Assembly: GCA_045613745.1 (NCBI GenBank) | Contig: JAZLBP010000008.1 | Location: 79,562-143,561, forward strand | Reading direction: 5' to 3' | DNA length: 64,000 nucleotides | Origin: UBA940 sp045613745 | GTDB taxonomy: Bacteria; Bacteroidota; Bacteroidia; Bacteroidales; Rikenellaceae | Shown: one piece after another, positions 63,852-64,000 of the stretch | Layout of the letters: each line of letters opens with the position of its first letter | How positions within the stretch are numbered: position 1 is the stretch's first letter | Notes under the pieces: generated by a model | The model's database searches: none | What the model saw: the letters and a program-made list of their open reading frames with translations, nothing else | Told to the model about the DNA's origin: nothing | Made by a program: the position numbers and the translations under genes

Positions 63852-63945
63852 TGTTTGTAAACCACATACACTCCGCCACAGCCACCGCACAGGGGCGCAA
63901 GCCCCACACACCTCGCAAAAACGCCTCACAAAACAGCACAAAAAA

Positions 63946-63975
63946 AAGACGACTCACATTGCTGTAAGTCGTCTT
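63946..63975 (-). terminator. Terminator abutting the 3' end of the partial tRNA
   Basis: Perfect 9-bp repeat AAGACGACT / AGTCGTCTT, followed on the minus strand by a run of Ts (63941-63947 and beyond). It begins 3 nt after the tRNA CCA end. Confidence 0.8.
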
Positions 63976-63977
63976 GG

Positions 63978-64000
63978 TGGTGGGAGCAAAGGGAGTCGAA
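63978..64000 (-). tRNA. 3' end of a tRNA gene (isotype not readable)
   Basis: Minus strand ends with T-loop TTCGACT, T-stem 3' strand CCCTT, acceptor 3' strand TGCTCCC, discriminator A and an encoded CCA. The 5' part and anticodon lie beyond the window. The acceptor partner should begin GGGAGCA. Confidence 0.7.

Overview
This 64-kb window is a dense stretch of core chromosome from a member of the phylum Bacteroidota, most likely order Bacteroidales. The family is uncertain; Rikenellaceae-like organisms are possible. The evidence is the repeated -7 promoter box TAnnTTTG (often with TTTG about 19-20 nt upstream), the near absence of Shine-Dalgarno sequences, and characteristic gene sets: bamD-rpoZ-coaBC, ricT-gldH-trmB, bamA followed by two OmpH/Skp genes, a GldH lipoprotein and a DUF1847 protein. 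I see no insertion sequences, prophage, CRISPR arrays or toxin-antitoxin cassettes. Nearly everything is housekeeping.

Layout. 1-6.7 kb: coaBC (cut by the window start), rpoZ and bamD on the minus strand; an ABM-domain lipoprotein; trmB, gldH and ricT; a MATE exporter. 6.8-9.3 kb: pgi and gpsA (minus). 9.3-17.6 kb: a plus-strand run purH-mreB-mreC-mreD-mrdA-rodA (cell shape and elongation) ending in an orphan adenine DNA methyltransferase. 17.7-24.6 kb: minus-strand run rsfS-ftsH-cdsA-psd-AI-2E permease-riboflavin kinase-ahcY. 24.7-27.5 kb: oxyR, rarA and a DUF6567-type lipoprotein. 27.5-27.7 kb: a 6S-like RNA. 27.8-31.4 kb: lptB-aroA-aroC-hypothetical. 31.5-33.9 kb: a first recQ, then an 86-nt nested inverted repeat. 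33.9-38.7 kb: panE, DUF1847 and a tricorn-type protease. 38.9-41.5 kb: hsp20, sdaA and a secreted protein. 41.5-46.8 kb: uppS-bamA-ompH-ompH, with nadK as a separate unit. 46.9-51.4 kb: pdxJ-cca-pyrD-cinA. 51.5-55.2 kb: a second recQ, a WRN-type exonuclease and rlmI. 55.3-56.1 kb: an ECF-like sigma factor and an untracked 45-aa ORF. 56.3-58.6 kb: merR-nif3-zinc ribbon protein. 58.7-63.6 kb: trkA, a GH3 protein, a deoxynucleoside kinase and an rRNA m5C methyltransferase. 63.7-64 kb: tRNA-Pro(CGG) and the 3' end of another tRNA.

Themes. Envelope biogenesis dominates: MreBCD/PBP2/RodA, UppS, BamA, BamD, Skp, LptB, CdsA and Psd. Genome maintenance is also well represented: two RecQ helicases, RarA and a WRN-like exonuclease. 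The best leads for new biology are the adjacent RecQ plus WRN-type exonuclease pair, the orphan methylase in the cell-shape operon, a stand-alone riboflavin kinase domain, the small ORF behind the sigma factor, two structured RNA candidates, and very short or absent leaders at several promoters. I found no obvious spectacular undescribed system. Promoter and terminator calls are by eye and were not scored computationally.
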